NCBI GenBank assembly: GCA_025093555.1
Contig: JAIWNF010000034.1
Span: forward strand, 534,556-598,555
Direction: 5' to 3'
DNA from: Circinella umbellata
Lineage: Eukaryota > Mucoromycota > Mucoromycetes > Mucorales > Lichtheimiaceae
Length of the DNA stretch: 64,000 nucleotides
Positions 11,473-24,037 of the stretch are shown here, one piece after another. The stretch's first letter is position 1, and the number at the start of each line of letters is the position of its first letter. The notes beneath the pieces are model-generated. The model did not search any database. It saw nothing but the letters and a program-made list of their open reading frames with translations, and had not been told where the DNA came from. Made by a program: the position numbers and the translations under genes.

Positions 11473-12207
11473 TATCATAAATGCTTGTATAACAAAGATA
11501 TAGAAAAAAAAATACATATGCATAAAGAATTTTGCTTTTTTTCGGTGCAATCACCTGGTGATCATATAAGGAAATAGGAGCACGTGAGTATCTATATTTT
11601 CTATGATAAAAACGAAAGTTTATTTTTACTCTGATATAGTAATCCGCACCTAAAAAAAATTAGTGCCCCACCTTTTGTGAAGATGCGATCTACGATCGAT
11701 CGCATTCTGATTACATTTGCTGTTCTAAACTAGTATTTTTTACAGAAAATAAAATTCTGGAGTCTCCATTGACTCTGTCCCCATTTGTGGGTATTACTTC
11801 CATCTTATCCTATTTTTAAGTACATGTGCCTTCATAACTGATTTCCAACAATGAAGTGCAAGTAGTATAAATGGTGCTAACTGTTTCTACATTGCGTAAA
11901 ATATAATAGCGCAACTAAAATACCAAACGAACCATATAATAATAATTCACACGCTCTTCCTAGGTTTCTCAAACAATCAGCTTATGGATCCAGCGTAACC
12001 GTTTGACAGAATGATTATATTACACTTAAATTTGGCTTTAATCCCATTTGGAACAACTTTCTTTTCTTACTGTAACACAAACTAGGGCAGACGTTTGATG
12101 TAGGACGAAAAGATTCGTTTCTACCAAATTATTTTCAGATATATAAGCTTCGCGAAAAACCATTCAAGTACATTTAGTTTACTGTTCTATTAGTTATTCT
12201 TTTAATA
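11473..12207. other. spacer upstream of phospholipase B gene 1
   Basis: AT-rich, no gene visible. A TATA-like TATATAAG lies at about 12139-12146, some 60 bp before the ATG at 12208, a plausible core promoter position. That assignment is inference. Confidence 0.4.
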
Positions 12208-14165
12208 ATGTTTAGTAAAAATAACAAAATAGCTGGACTATTTATTTTAGTACTCTCTGTGTTCATTCAATTGAGTTCTGCTCTTTCTGCTTCAAGCATT
12301 GGTGATTGTCCGCCACTTCCTGCTCGTAGTGGTCCAACAGGTGTTGATGACTTACGTCCCGATGATATCAAGGTGATGGCTGCTTTGGGAGATAGGTATA
12401 CTACTATATAATTATTTTTGTGTTAATTGGGTCAATACATACAATAAGGAGTACATTCTCTATAGATCAAAAGCTTACACTATTCTTTTCATGATCAATA
12501 GTATTATGGCTGGTTTTGGTTTGGAAGGCATTAATGATGGTGACGGAGGATCAGGACTCTTGAACTTGAGCTCAATTACCGAATTTCGCGGAAAGAGTTG
12601 GGGTATTGGAGGGGATGAAGGTGCTGTTACCTTGGCAAATTTCGTAAAACATTATAATTCATCTTTGGAAGGACCTGCAGTTGGCAAGCATTTGATATTT
12701 CTTTGCAAAGGTAAAAGAAAAAAAATGAAGGAATGGAGAGAAATAACGAATACCATATGCTTGTTTTTTGAAAGCTCATGTTTTTCTTGTGCTGCTTATT
12801 ATTACTTTATAATTCACTGTTATGCCGATAACTAAATACATAAAACAGAAAATGAGAATTGTAAATACAGTAAGTACTATAACTTAGAATGCAGTTTTCA
12901 GTTACAGAGGAGAGATGACAGTAAGTTGATGAATATGATATTAACTTTTTTGAACGACAGAACACGCTGATATCGATATCCTGAACAGTGCCATCAGTGG
13001 TGGGATTGCAAAAACATTAAATGCCGAATTGGATTACCTTATTCCCCAAATGAAGGAACTTCCTAATGTAAACTTTGCAAATGATTGGAAGTTAATCACT
13101 ATTCAGATCGGAAGTTAGTTTTGTTATCATTTTTTTTATTGTGGCATGCTTCTTATATATTCAAAACAAAGTATAATTAAAGTATAATATCTATAATATT
13201 AATAACAGGTAATGATCAATGCTCATCGTGCTCCGATGATAATGCAGACGTTACTGCCGATGCTTATGCTGGCTATGTCGATGCTGCAATTGAGCGCATC
13301 CGTGATGAAATTCCAAAAGTCATAGTTAATATCGTTGGAACATTTAATGTATCTGGTGTTTATGAGTCAACAATGGGTATGATGTTGTTCCATGTATCCT
13401 GAAAGATTTAATTGTGGATATTTAGAAGGCTTATACATAGAAAGCCTGATGACAATTAAAACATTGTACACTGATGAAGTATAGCTAACGCTTTAATACA
13501 TAGGTCAAGAATATTGTCGCCCGCTCTTTGATCAGCCAGATTGGATCTTAAATCGAATTTTGTGTGAATGTTTCCGCGGAACTGAACAAGACCGTGCCAA
13601 CATGGATACTTTGTCAGCTCAATACAGTGCTAAATTACATGAAATTTACCAAAAATATAATGCACAACAATCGGATGATTTTGCCATTACATTTAATCCT
13701 GCCTTGAATTTAAATATTGGAGAATTGCCTCTTGAAGCTTTAAGGTAATAATTGAGCTAGAGTATTTTTTTTATATCATAGTAATATTAGTTGAAAAAAA
13801 GAGGAAACATATACTAATACTATATATTATCCCAATCCCGCAATTTTTTTCAACCTGTACTCACTACTTAACATTGTTTGTTTATTAACCCCAGCAACAT
13901 TGACTGTTTTCATCCTGGAGTACGTGCCCATGAATGGATATCAAAAATTGTTTGGAACAATCTCTTCAAACCTCAGGCTGAAAAACCAACAGCGGTTCAG
14001 AACTACAATGAAAATGAAGAGGTACTTTTTTTAATACAGTACTGTATATAGTACATAAGGGGGGGAAGTGCGTAATGTTATTGATATTCATTGAAATTTC
14101 TATTTTGGATTAAAACTACTTAGATTTATTGCCCTAATGAGAATGATCGAATCCGTATTGATTAA
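12208..14165 (+). CDS. secreted phospholipase B (GDSL lipase), paralog 1
   Basis: Eight exons: 12208-12395, 12502-12710, 12849-12869 (21 nt), 12961-13113, 13209-13376, 13504-13744, 13895-14021, 14124-14165; 382 residues. An N-terminal signal peptide (IAGLFILVLSVFIQLSSALS) precedes RPDDIKVMAALGDSIMAGFG, the GDS block with the nucleophile Ser; the Ser codon is split by intron 1. Further blocks are EFRGKSWGIGGDEGAVTL, IGSNDQCSSC (GxND) and DCFHPG (Asp-x2-His). This is the PLB1-type branch of the GDSL family, which removes acyl chains from phospholipids outside the cell. Animal PLB1 has several such repeats; this protein has one. A close paralog follows at 16612. Confidence 0.9.
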
Positions 14166-16611
14166 TTGAACGCACCAAAAAAAAGGCCAAATAAACTAAT
14201 ATTAATATACTCTAGTAGTACTACATTCTTATTATGTATAGTTAGCTTATCTAAATACTGTGACGTGTATTTTGCTTTCAGTTTTATTAGTCAAAATGCT
14301 CTAATATAACGAGATACAATTAAATAATATATAATATAATATAATATAATAAAGCTAGTAGCAAGTTAATAAGTAAAATTTTATTAATCCATCGTTATTA
14401 TAATAGTAGTAACTCTTCCAACTCACGATTTTCTGATGTAGACTAAGTTACCATAAGCAAATTGAAAGGACTCTCGAGATGAATATTTTAAAATGTAAAA
14501 AAAAAAAAAAAAAAAAATGAATACGAAACATTAATCCTCTAATATAATAGCTGATTAACAAAATAAAAAATAACAAAAATACAATGCTTACTAAGGAAGT
14601 GTCAATGCTTCTTTCCTTTTAGGCACGACAGCTCAGATTAAATCTACTCTTTATTTTTATACGGTACCTGGTGGATGGTCTCTTCTATGCATAAATACTT
14701 TTTCATAATAACACTCTTGACCTCTTTTCAATATAAGAATGCATTGCATTTGTTTATAACGCAAGGTGATCTGCTCTGTAAAAACATATTTAAGCCAAAT
14801 AAAGTCAAGGGAAACACAAAAAACAAGCATCCCCCTCTCCATTCGGTCTTCTTTACAAATTTTGAGCGGCTTAACATCAAATAAGAAATGTACTGAAAAC
14901 TACTAAAGGTATCAATAGATGTTCCTATGTCATTGTCACAAATTGTTATTCAATTTTTCCAGTCGTAAATCAAGGCCGAGACCATAAATGCTGTATAATT
15001 ATGCTTACTCTATTTAATTGCATTATAATAAAAGTAGCATGCCTGTGATAGGATTAACTTTTGCATTACAACACTTAAAAATTTTGTAGTATGATAAAGA
15101 AGAGTGTGGAATCAGAATAGATATGAGTAACTGAAAATAAATGAGTATCAGTGTTGGAATTGTAAGTATTTTCTATCGGCCCTCCCACCGAAAGAGACGG
15201 GAACTTCTTTTGTACCGATTTACTAAAAACATAATAAAATATTTGAACAAGAAAAAAGGTTAGCGTGGAAATTGTAAATACAAGTAGTGTTTTTATTTAT
15301 GCGCATATCACAGACACAAACTACTACTTTAAATATATGCATTTATCTCATCAATAGGTGCCCAAAATGGAAAACGGTGTAACTTTTAGTGTAATGAGTA
15401 CAAACGTGAGGGAATAAATGATTTTTCTGTGCTGATGACGTTAAGTTACGATTTGTAATAAACATTCCCACTTGTGTATACTTCTCATATAAAGCAGAAC
15501 CTGATATACAGTTTTTTTTAATAAAAAATTTGATGGCACTGACTGCAGCTTGATAGTAGTGATAGTGAATAGTGATGTATTTATTCTTGAGAAATAATAC
15601 AATATAGCGAAATCACCGATGACCTTTATTTTATTATACCTTTCCTTTTCAAGTCTACTTCGTAGAAGGCGGTATAAAATGGGATGGCTGCTACCTAGGA
15701 ACGTGTAACTCATTTCTTGTGCATTGTTGAGCGCGCAGTTATAATTATTACAATGATAACAATCGATCATGATCATCTTGTACACCCCATATGGCATCGC
15801 GGCTGTGTACAATTGTAACCTTTTTTTTTATCGAAACCTTCGTGTTATTATTTTATACTGAGAGTGTAATAGTTATACTGATGGGAAGGTAAGTACAAGG
15901 AGTCAGACATCGAAGAATAAATATTATTATAAAAAAGAATTTATCATAATCTCTACATATGGGATTGAGCGCAATTGTACATTGATGTACTGAAACACGC
16001 GAAAAAACAGTAGTTGAGAATAAAAAGTATAGTTTGTTGTACTATCCAGAATAGCGCTTATATAAAGGAGTAGGTTATGGTTATGGCCATAGAAAAGGAA
16101 AATACGGAATAGGTTTTTCGAATTGATAATATATGCTTAAAACGAAAGAAAGAAAAAAGTAAATAACTCTTTGGTTGTAATAAATTATTATTTGAATTGA
16201 ATATATATCATTTACTGATTTTGATGATCATTTAATATAATTTGCATATTGAAACAAAAATAGATTGATAGACACTTTTTTTTGTCTGCTATGAAGCATA
16301 GCAAGTTTTTTCTCTTTATTATTGTATATTTTCACACGTTCATACAGTTCTCAGGAACAGGCGCGTCCTCTGTATCTCAGTGTAACCATTGCTGATTTTT
16401 GCAGAGGTTTAAAACATACAAAAAAAATTACCTCATAAGTGTTTTCAGTCAAGTAAAGTATAGTGGTACAAACACAAATCCCATATTTAGTAAAAAGTTA
16501 AAGTCATTTTTATACATATATAAAGAACGATTTTATTTCATCAGAAAGTGGAAGATAAATAACATTAATAGTAGCCGATAATATCCTTCTCTTTTCATAA
16601 AACTTTTACGT
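14166..16611. other. spacer between the two phospholipase B genes
   Basis: 2.4 kb without a supported gene. It holds the dispersed element copy at 14355-14695, an (AATAT)n-type run at 14325-14352, an A21 run at 14497-14517, and a 123-residue minus-strand open frame at 15441-15812 without recognisable content. Confidence 0.5.
14355..14695 (-). repeat. dispersed repeat, copy 1 (second copy at 44166-44494)
   Basis: Shares ordered blocks with the second copy: TAGCAAGTTAATAA; TAATAGTAGT; ATAAGCAAATTGAAAGGA (ATAAACAAATTGAAAGGA in copy 2); AATATTTTAAAATGTAAAA; AATGCTTA; GTCAATGCTTCTT; then GTGGAT and TCTTCTAT-like blocks. On the minus strand both copies contain a conserved end of an open frame, LSCLKGKKH-stop here (stop at 14602-14604). 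It could be the last exon plus 3' UTR of a duplicated gene, or a mobile element. Its nature is not known. Confidence 0.5.
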
Positions 16612-18669
16612 ATGATGTTTAATAATAACAAAAATATCTTTACTTTGTTTAATCTACTGATACTCTCTGTACTCATTCAATTGGGGTCTTCAGTATCAGT
16701 TTCGAATATTGGTGATTGTCCTTCAATTCCAGCCCGTAGTAACGGACCAGCAAGTATACGTGATCTACGTCCAGACGATATAAAGGTTATTGGTGCTCTG
16801 GGGGATAGGTAAAAAACACTATTAAATATCCAAAGAAGTGTCGAGTCACTAAGTATATAGTAGTATATGTATACATTATGCTAACAAACAAGCGATATGT
16901 TTTTTTTTGAAATATTTTATCTGTGATTAATAGTATCATGGCTGGTTTTGCTTTGGAAGGAATCAATTTTGATACTGGTGGAACAGGTCTTTTGAACCTG
17001 AGTACAATTACTGAATTTCGCGGGAAGAGTTGGGGTATTGGGGGGGATGAAGGTGCTGTTACATTGGCAAATTTTGTAAAGCATTATAATTCGTCTTTGC
17101 AAGGATCTGCAGTTGGCAAACATTTTGTTTTCTTTTGTTCAGGTATAGGTTTCTCATTAAAAAAATAAATTTTTTAAATACATGATACTTACCACCTTTC
17201 TTTGGCTTTTTTTTCTATAACATAAACATACAACAGAAGAAGATGATGATGATTGTAAATACAGTAAGTAGATCATACTAATGGATACATTGACAACAGT
17301 AAATATATTATCCTCTAGTTAGTGAAGTACTAATAATAAATGCAATTTCATACTATATACGTATATTTATACGAATAATTAGAGCCCAAGGTTGATATCT
17401 TAGATGGCGCTATTAGTGGCGGTATTGCTAAAACATTAGATAAAGAATTGGATTATCTTATCCCCCGAATGACACAACTTCCTAATGTAAACTTTGTAAC
17501 TGATTGGAAGATGATCACCATTCAAATTGGGAGTAAGTTCTTTTTTAAAAAATTTTGATCAAGTATCTCTAAAACAGTACGATATGATAACTAATTCATA
17601 TACATGTATATACAACTATAATAACAGGCAATGATCAGTGTGCATCATGTTCTGATAACAACACCGATGTTACTGTTGATGCCTATGCCAAATATGTTGA
17701 CGCTGCAATTGAACGAATCCGTAACAATATTCCTCGAGTCATTGTCAACCTCGTTGGCACATTTAATGTATCTGGCGTCTACGATTTAACAACAGGTATG
17801 CTGTTATTCCCAATAAACCAAAAACTTTTAAAATAAAAGTTTTGTTGTATATACGTAATAAATCTGGTAATGATCAACAAATTGAATCTAGATATACTAA
17901 AGCTAACTCATTGATAGGTCAAGATTATTGTCATCCATTCTTTAACAACCCGGACTGGCTTATTAATCGAGTGGAATGTGCATGCTTCCAAGGAACCGAA
18001 CAAGACCGTGCCAACATGGATGCTTTGTCTGCTCAATACAGTGCTAAATTACATGAAATTTATCAAAAGTACAATTCACAACAGTCGGATGAATTTGCCA
18101 TTACATTCAATCCGGCTTTAAATTTGAATATTGGAAACCTTCCACTGAAAGCTTTGAGGTAAAAATAAAAAGTAGAGTAGTAATAAAGCAGCTTTAAAGG
18201 GTGTATGATTTGTGGGGTAGAGCTTGGGAACAAAAAAAAAGAAATGGTTTTTTAAATGACTAAATCATCGGATTGGCGCTTTACGTTTTAATACGTAGCA
18301 ATGTTGACTGCTTCCATCCCGGAAAACTTGCGCATGAATGGGTAGCAAAGGTTTGTTATATTTATTACGTATCTACTTTTATGTAACTGGATTCTTCCAC
18401 TCTACCCACCCAATTTTAAAACGTGTATTTCTTATTTATTTTTTATTTACTTTGTAATTTTTCTAGATTGTTTGGAACAATCTTTTCAAGAGCCAAGCTG
18501 AGAAGCCTAAAGAAATATTGAATTATGATGAGAACTTGCAGGTAATAGTATATTTCATGAAAAATATGATATATGTTAATTTTGTGTTCTAGAGACTGAT
18601 AATTGTCTTTTTACTACTGTACATTAGATTTATTGTCCAACAGAAAGTGATACTATCCGAATTGACTAG
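16612..18669 (+). CDS. secreted phospholipase B (GDSL lipase), paralog 2
   Basis: Nine exons: 16612-16808, 16934-17142, 17237-17263 (27 nt), 17383-17532, 17628-17795, 17918-18158, 18299-18350, 18467-18541, 18628-18669; 386 residues. Signal peptide (FNLLILSVLIQLGSSVSVS), GDSIMAGFALEG with the Ser codon split by intron 1, EFRGKSWGIGGDEGAVTL, IGSNDQCASC and DCFHPG. It follows paralog 1 in the same direction, and most introns occur at the same positions and phases, so the pair arose by tandem duplication. It has one additional intron (18351-18466) splitting the stretch after the catalytic His. The microexon encodes an acidic EEDDDD insert where paralog 1 has ENEN. Secreted phospholipid-degrading role as for its twin. 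Confidence 0.9.
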
Positions 18670-19265
18670 TTCATCATCAACAACCTGCTCTATTACTGTA
18701 TATATTACGTATCATCAGTTTTGTATTCTGTACAATAATCCCTTAAGTTTCCTAATTTTATATAGTATTTTAATACAATTTACGTAAAAATAAATAACAT
18801 CGTATCTTATACCTATGTATATGTTTTTTAATTTATGAGGCTCTCTCGCCAAGCTTTTTTTTCTTGTCCTACTTTTGCTATACTTAGAGATTATGTAAAC
18901 ATGATCGATCGATTCCCACACACAAAATATGCATTAAACGTTTTTTTGTAGGAGGGTATTGATAATTTATGTCTTACAAAAAAAAAAAAACTTCAGATAG
19001 TAATCCAACTCATTTCAAATAGTTAATTCTTGGGTGATAAAAGTAATATCTATTATTATATATTTCTGATTTTTTTTAGAAGAAAAGAGGGATAGAGAGA
19101 GAAAGAGTGATAGAAACCCTTGATTGATATATTATTTAAAATGCCAAAAAAAATGAAAAAATGAAATCAACTATTAAACAAACTCTTTTTTAAAAAAGAT
19201 TAAACTAAGAAAAAAAAATACACAGAAGAATCAAAATGAACCCTCACAAAACTATATGATTTTTT
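18670..19265. other. spacer between convergent phospholipase B 2 and NOT4 genes
   Basis: About 600 bp of AT-rich sequence with no coding potential. It contains the 3' UTRs of both convergent genes and an A13 run near 18979. Confidence 0.6.
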
Positions 19266-19932
19266 TTACATTCCATCAAATCTTCCACCTCCATTGTTAT
19301 TAGTATTAGTATTAGGGAATAAACCTGGAGGGAAATTACCACCAGGAACACTTCCATTTCTGGCTCTATAACCCATTTCCATTTCCATTTGCATTTGAAG
19401 TGGAATAGGTTGTTGTTGTTGTTGTTGCTGAGGTGGTGGTTGCATAGGCATCATTCCAGGTGGCGGTTGGTCTTGCATATGGTGGAATTGATGATGATGG
19501 TGGGGGTGGTGAGGTGGAGGTGGCATTCCACCCATAAAACCCGACATGAATGGAGGTGGAGGGGGTGGCGGAGGTTGATGATGATGGAATGGCATGGGTG
19601 GCGGAGGATGTTGATGCTGCTCTGTAAACATGTCATATGGTTTGGGTGGAATTTCCCTTGCAAAAATATCTTCAGGTGGTGAACGCATTGCTTGATTTAA
19701 CAACATTGTCTCTCCTTGTTGCTGCTGATGTTGTTGCTGTTGTTGTGGAGGTTGTTGTTGTCCACCAAGAATTTGTAAAATTGTATTTTGCGACTCAGTC
19801 ATATCTGGTGTTTTCTTTTCACCACTCATACGCATAGACATGATGGCTGGATCTTGAAATGGAAGTGATGCTAGATATTACATATAACAGTATTAGTAAG
19901 AAGAAATAAACATAATACATTCTCTCTCTCTG

Positions 19933-19965
<33 letters not shown>

Positions 19966-22900
19966 TCCATACTCTTCTTTTTTATAATATCTATGTATAT
20001 ATACAATTACCTTTTCTAGGTACTTCTTCCAAGGGGACATTCTGATGCATGAGTGGTGGATTACCAGGTCCAGTAGAGGCGGCAGCTTTTCGAAGAAACT
20101 CTCCAAAAAAATTTTGTGCGTCTTGTTTCACATCATGTGTTCCTACACCTTGCTGTTCCTCCCGAATTCGTTGGTGTTCATGTTCTGGATAAGCATCAGG
20201 TTTATGATGAGGTACTCCATTACTTGAAATAAAAACCTTCTCTTCATTACGTTGAGGTGACATAGTACTATTAAAGTGGGCATGCTCTCTTGAAGGTGAT
20301 GAAAATTCACCATTGTAACTGACTTGATTAAAGTCGAATCTTGGATGAACATGCTCAGAGGGTCTTCGTTGAATTAAGAATTCAGGTTCATCATGACTCG
20401 GTGTATGAGGTTTGTTATTAGGAGGAGGAATCATACCACCTTCTTCAACACTTCCGGGACCAGGAGCAGGCCGCATAGGGCCAAAACTAATATTCACATT
20501 AGGTAGCAATGCACGTAAATTATCTTGCATGGTTCGTAGAGAGTCATTGTTATTTTGGTGATGATTATGTTGCAGTTGTTGCTGTAAATTCATATCATGG
20601 AGGCCCTGTTCAAGATTCCCCATGTCAGAATTATCAACCATAGGAGCCGGTGGAGGATTCAATCCAGGTGGCATGTTCATAAATTCAGGACGGTGCATCA
20701 TACCAGGTGGTGGAGGGGGTGGACCAAACATGCCTGGTGGAGGAGGAGGTCCTTGTGGTGGTGGAGGAGGTGGTGGGGTTCCACCACCTCCATGGAAATC
20801 AGGTGAGACACCGAACATCGGAGGAGGGCGAGGAGGAAAGCCAGGGAAAAGACCAGATGCTTCCAACATTTGTTGGGAATGCTGTAAACGTCTTGCTGCT
20901 GCAGGATCTTGACCATTAAATGGATCAAAATGATGGGATCGCCATTCAGGTGGGCCATGAATACCAGGTGGTGGTCCGTGCGCACGTTGTTGGTGTGGAG
21001 GTGGTTGTTGCTGACCTTGATTCTGTTGGTGTTGGTCAAATGGTAATCCAAGATCTTGGAATAATGTCGAGGGTGGATGCTGTTGTTGCTGTTGACGTAT
21101 AATAGGTCGACGATCAAATTCATCCACAGGTCGTTCAGGAGAATTTTGTACCAATTCTTGGTTGATGAGAGCCGAGAATTGTTCCATAGCAAGCAAAGGT
21201 GACGTGAATCCATGATTATGATGATGATGTTCATCTTCCTGTATTTTTTCTGATCGTTCGAATTCATCCAAAGCATTTAGTCGTTGTTGCTGATGGAATT
21301 CTTCATCTTGCGCAGCCGCCATGGCATCATATTCTGAATCAAGATCACCCTTTAAGCTAGAGAGGCCACCTTCCATGTCAAAAGCATCTTCACTAGTTCT
21401 ATCATCATTATCCAACATAACACTCCCAAGGATATAATTCGCAAAAGAAGGTTGGTCAACAGTGTCAGGTGAAGATTTATACTGATCTAATGCGGCAGTT
21501 TTATCTTCAACTGGAATGACAGCATCAGCAGATGAATCACGTCGCTTATTGCCTTCATCTTCATCCTCTGGTCTTCCTGATGGTATTCGTATATCTTCAT
21601 AATGATTCACTTGTTGTTGTACATCCTCCTCTCCCTCTGATACAGCTGTAACATCTTCCTCGTTCGCTTCAGTACTAACTGGTCGCTTCGATTCTGCTGC
21701 TTGGGGTTTTTGTTCAACACGTGTTTCGACTTGATGCTCTTCTGTAATCATATTCTCCACAATAGGAGAAGTCTTTTCCTTTTCCTTAATAGTTGTTTCA
21801 GGTTGAATAGATGGTGCTGCTGTAGCAGCTGCAGGTAACTCTTCATGTTCTGATTGTTGTGTAGGTTCTGAAATGGGCTTGACACCTTGTGCTGGTATCT
21901 GAATAGGTTTCCATGGTGACTCTTGCTGTCTAATCTGTGCAGATAGAGCACTTTCAGCTGGACGGGAAGAAACTGTTGTTGTCTCTTTTTGTTGTTGCTT
22001 CTTGGTTGCTTTTCCACTCGTTGAACGTAAACCTTCCTCGAAATCTTCCAATCGAATCATTTTGGATTTCAACTTCTTTTCCTTCTTTCGTGGAATTGAT
22101 GGGGAATGTTTTGGTTTTTGAGCGGCTGTCAATGCGTCCGACAATGAGGGACCAAAATTAATAGGCGTTGCTGCACTTTCATGACTCGATGATAAATTAT
22201 TCGTCCCCTTACCCCACGATGCAGTTGCTGGAAGGGCAGGTTTGTTTTCAATTGCAATAGGTTTACTGACCTTTTCCAATACATTTTTACCCTTTGTTTG
22301 CTGTTGTTGATGTATTTCAGATACAGATCCGGAAGTAGAAGGTTTGGGCTGCTGTATATCCCTCGATTCTTGTCGCTGTGATGGAGGTGATGGCAATGAT
22401 TGCGGTTGTTGCTCCCGCTCCCGTTCCCGTTCCCGTTGTTGTTGTTTCTGTTTCTTTGGCACAACTGGCTCAAACTTGGGTTCGGGCTCGATCTTAGGTT
22501 GAATTTCGGGTTCAGGTTCAGGCTCAGGTTCGGGAGTTCTAACAACGGGCTCTGGAACGGCAGTTAGAGGAGGTGGTGGTGGTGGAACGACTTTTGGTAT
22601 AGGTGCCCACGCGCTTTTGCGTGGAGGTTCCGCTGGTAACGCATCATTTGACGTGGAGGGTCGTGCTAATGGCTTTGTAGGGACTTGCGTTGTTTGTGTT
22701 GCAGTGGCGGGAGGTGGTGCAGTAGAAGCAGATGTGGACGAGCCTGCAGCTGTATTTGCAGTGGTAGTTGATGTCGAACATGTTGGTGTCAGTCGTTTAT
22801 TTGGATACATTTGATTTCCTGATCCACTAGGGTGTTTACTAATAATAATAAAAAAGACGGTAAATATTACTGCGCACATACACACGCGAAAATACACATA

Positions 22901-24037
22901 TAATCTCTTTATGAATATAAAGCTTACCCAATATTTAAATTATCCTTGGTGTAACTATCAACATCCTCTCCAGGCTCATGCAAATACATACAATTTGGAT
23001 TCGGACATGACATATGTCGTAAATAATAAGTACAGTATTTCGTAGTACCGTACGATGCTCTTGTCAATGATAAAAATAAAAATAAATGTATAAGTTTTTA
23101 CAATTCACTCATCCAACACGAAAACTTCTTTGACTGATTACATTATTTTCTTCATTTGTTATTATTGTTAATATTTATACATACCTCAAAGAACGACCTT
23201 CACAAGTAGAGCCATTAATACCTTCAATTGCATCGGCAGCATCTTCTTTACGACAATATGTAACATAAATTCCTACAGACGATTGATTACCAGATTGCTG
23301 GGTAGTAGATCGTTTAGAAACGACAAGTTTGGCGATTTTCCCATACTTTTTAAAGAATTCATGCTAAATTAAAAATAAACAGATTAGTTATATGATATAA
23401 CATATAAAGATATTAATCAAAATAAAGAAAGAAAGGGTTGATTCAAAAGATAAAATAGTAATTAACAAATAATAATAAAAAGGAGAAGGAAAATGAGCGT
23501 TTCTTTTGTTTTTTTCGTAGAAAAAATAGCAACAAATAATAACTCGAATCATAGAAAAAAATGAATTCGTCATACACATACCTCCATACTAGCATATTTT
23601 GAGCTCAGGCCAAGTACATAGACAAGATTCTTTTGCACAACTCTGACATTGGATAAATGACGACGACTGGAGTCCTTCATATCTTTATGTTGTCGTTCCT
23701 TTTCCTTTTTTTCCTTTTTAAGTCGAACAATCTCATCAGCACTAACAGGAATAAACTGAACAATTTGATCACTATATTGACGTCTACAGGCAGGGCAACG
23801 TCCATTCAGATTGGATTTAATATGATGCCAACAAAACCGACAAATCTATTTTTTTATATAAACATTGTAAACTTCATTTAGTGCTGCAGATACCAGTTTA
23901 TTTGTATAAAATTAAAATTGCCACTATTATTGAAATTATACCTGATAACCACAAGGGCAGGGACGAAAATTGCGATCAGCAATGTCGAACTCCTCCATAC
24001 AAAGAGGACAATCCAAATCTTCGTCGTCCGAAACCAT
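19266..24037 (-). CDS. NOT4: CCR4-NOT subunit 4, RING-type E3 ubiquitin ligase
   Basis: Six exons: 24037-23942, 23845-23582, 23363-23185, 23059-22928, 22838-20011, 19870-19266; 1,367 residues. The N-terminus has the NOT4-type C4C4 RING (Cys at 10, 13, 27, 29, 34, 37, 49, 52). A Lys-rich coiled linker and an RRM follow (about 100-195, NLVYVLGLS, VGIYVTY, AADAIEGINGS), then a CCCH finger (CTYYLRHMSCPNPNCMYLH). The remaining ~1,140 residues are low-complexity: Pro-, Gln-, His- and Glu-rich. NOT4 couples mRNA deadenylation and co-translational quality control with ubiquitylation on ribosomes. The family is usually under 700 residues, so the tail is greatly expanded. A (CT)n(CA)n run sits in the last intron (19921-19964). 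The frame starting near 22897 is intron read-through. Confidence 0.93.

Noticed and set aside
15441..15812. 123-residue minus-strand open frame
   Set aside because: No domain, no splice partners, low-complexity residue use; compatible with chance in AT-rich DNA.
22839..22897. Start of a 968-residue frame with a hydrophobic leader (VCMCAVIFTVFFIIIS)
   Set aside because: This part is intron 4 of NOT4 read through; the exon starts at 22838 after TATTAG, in frame with the CCCH-finger exon.
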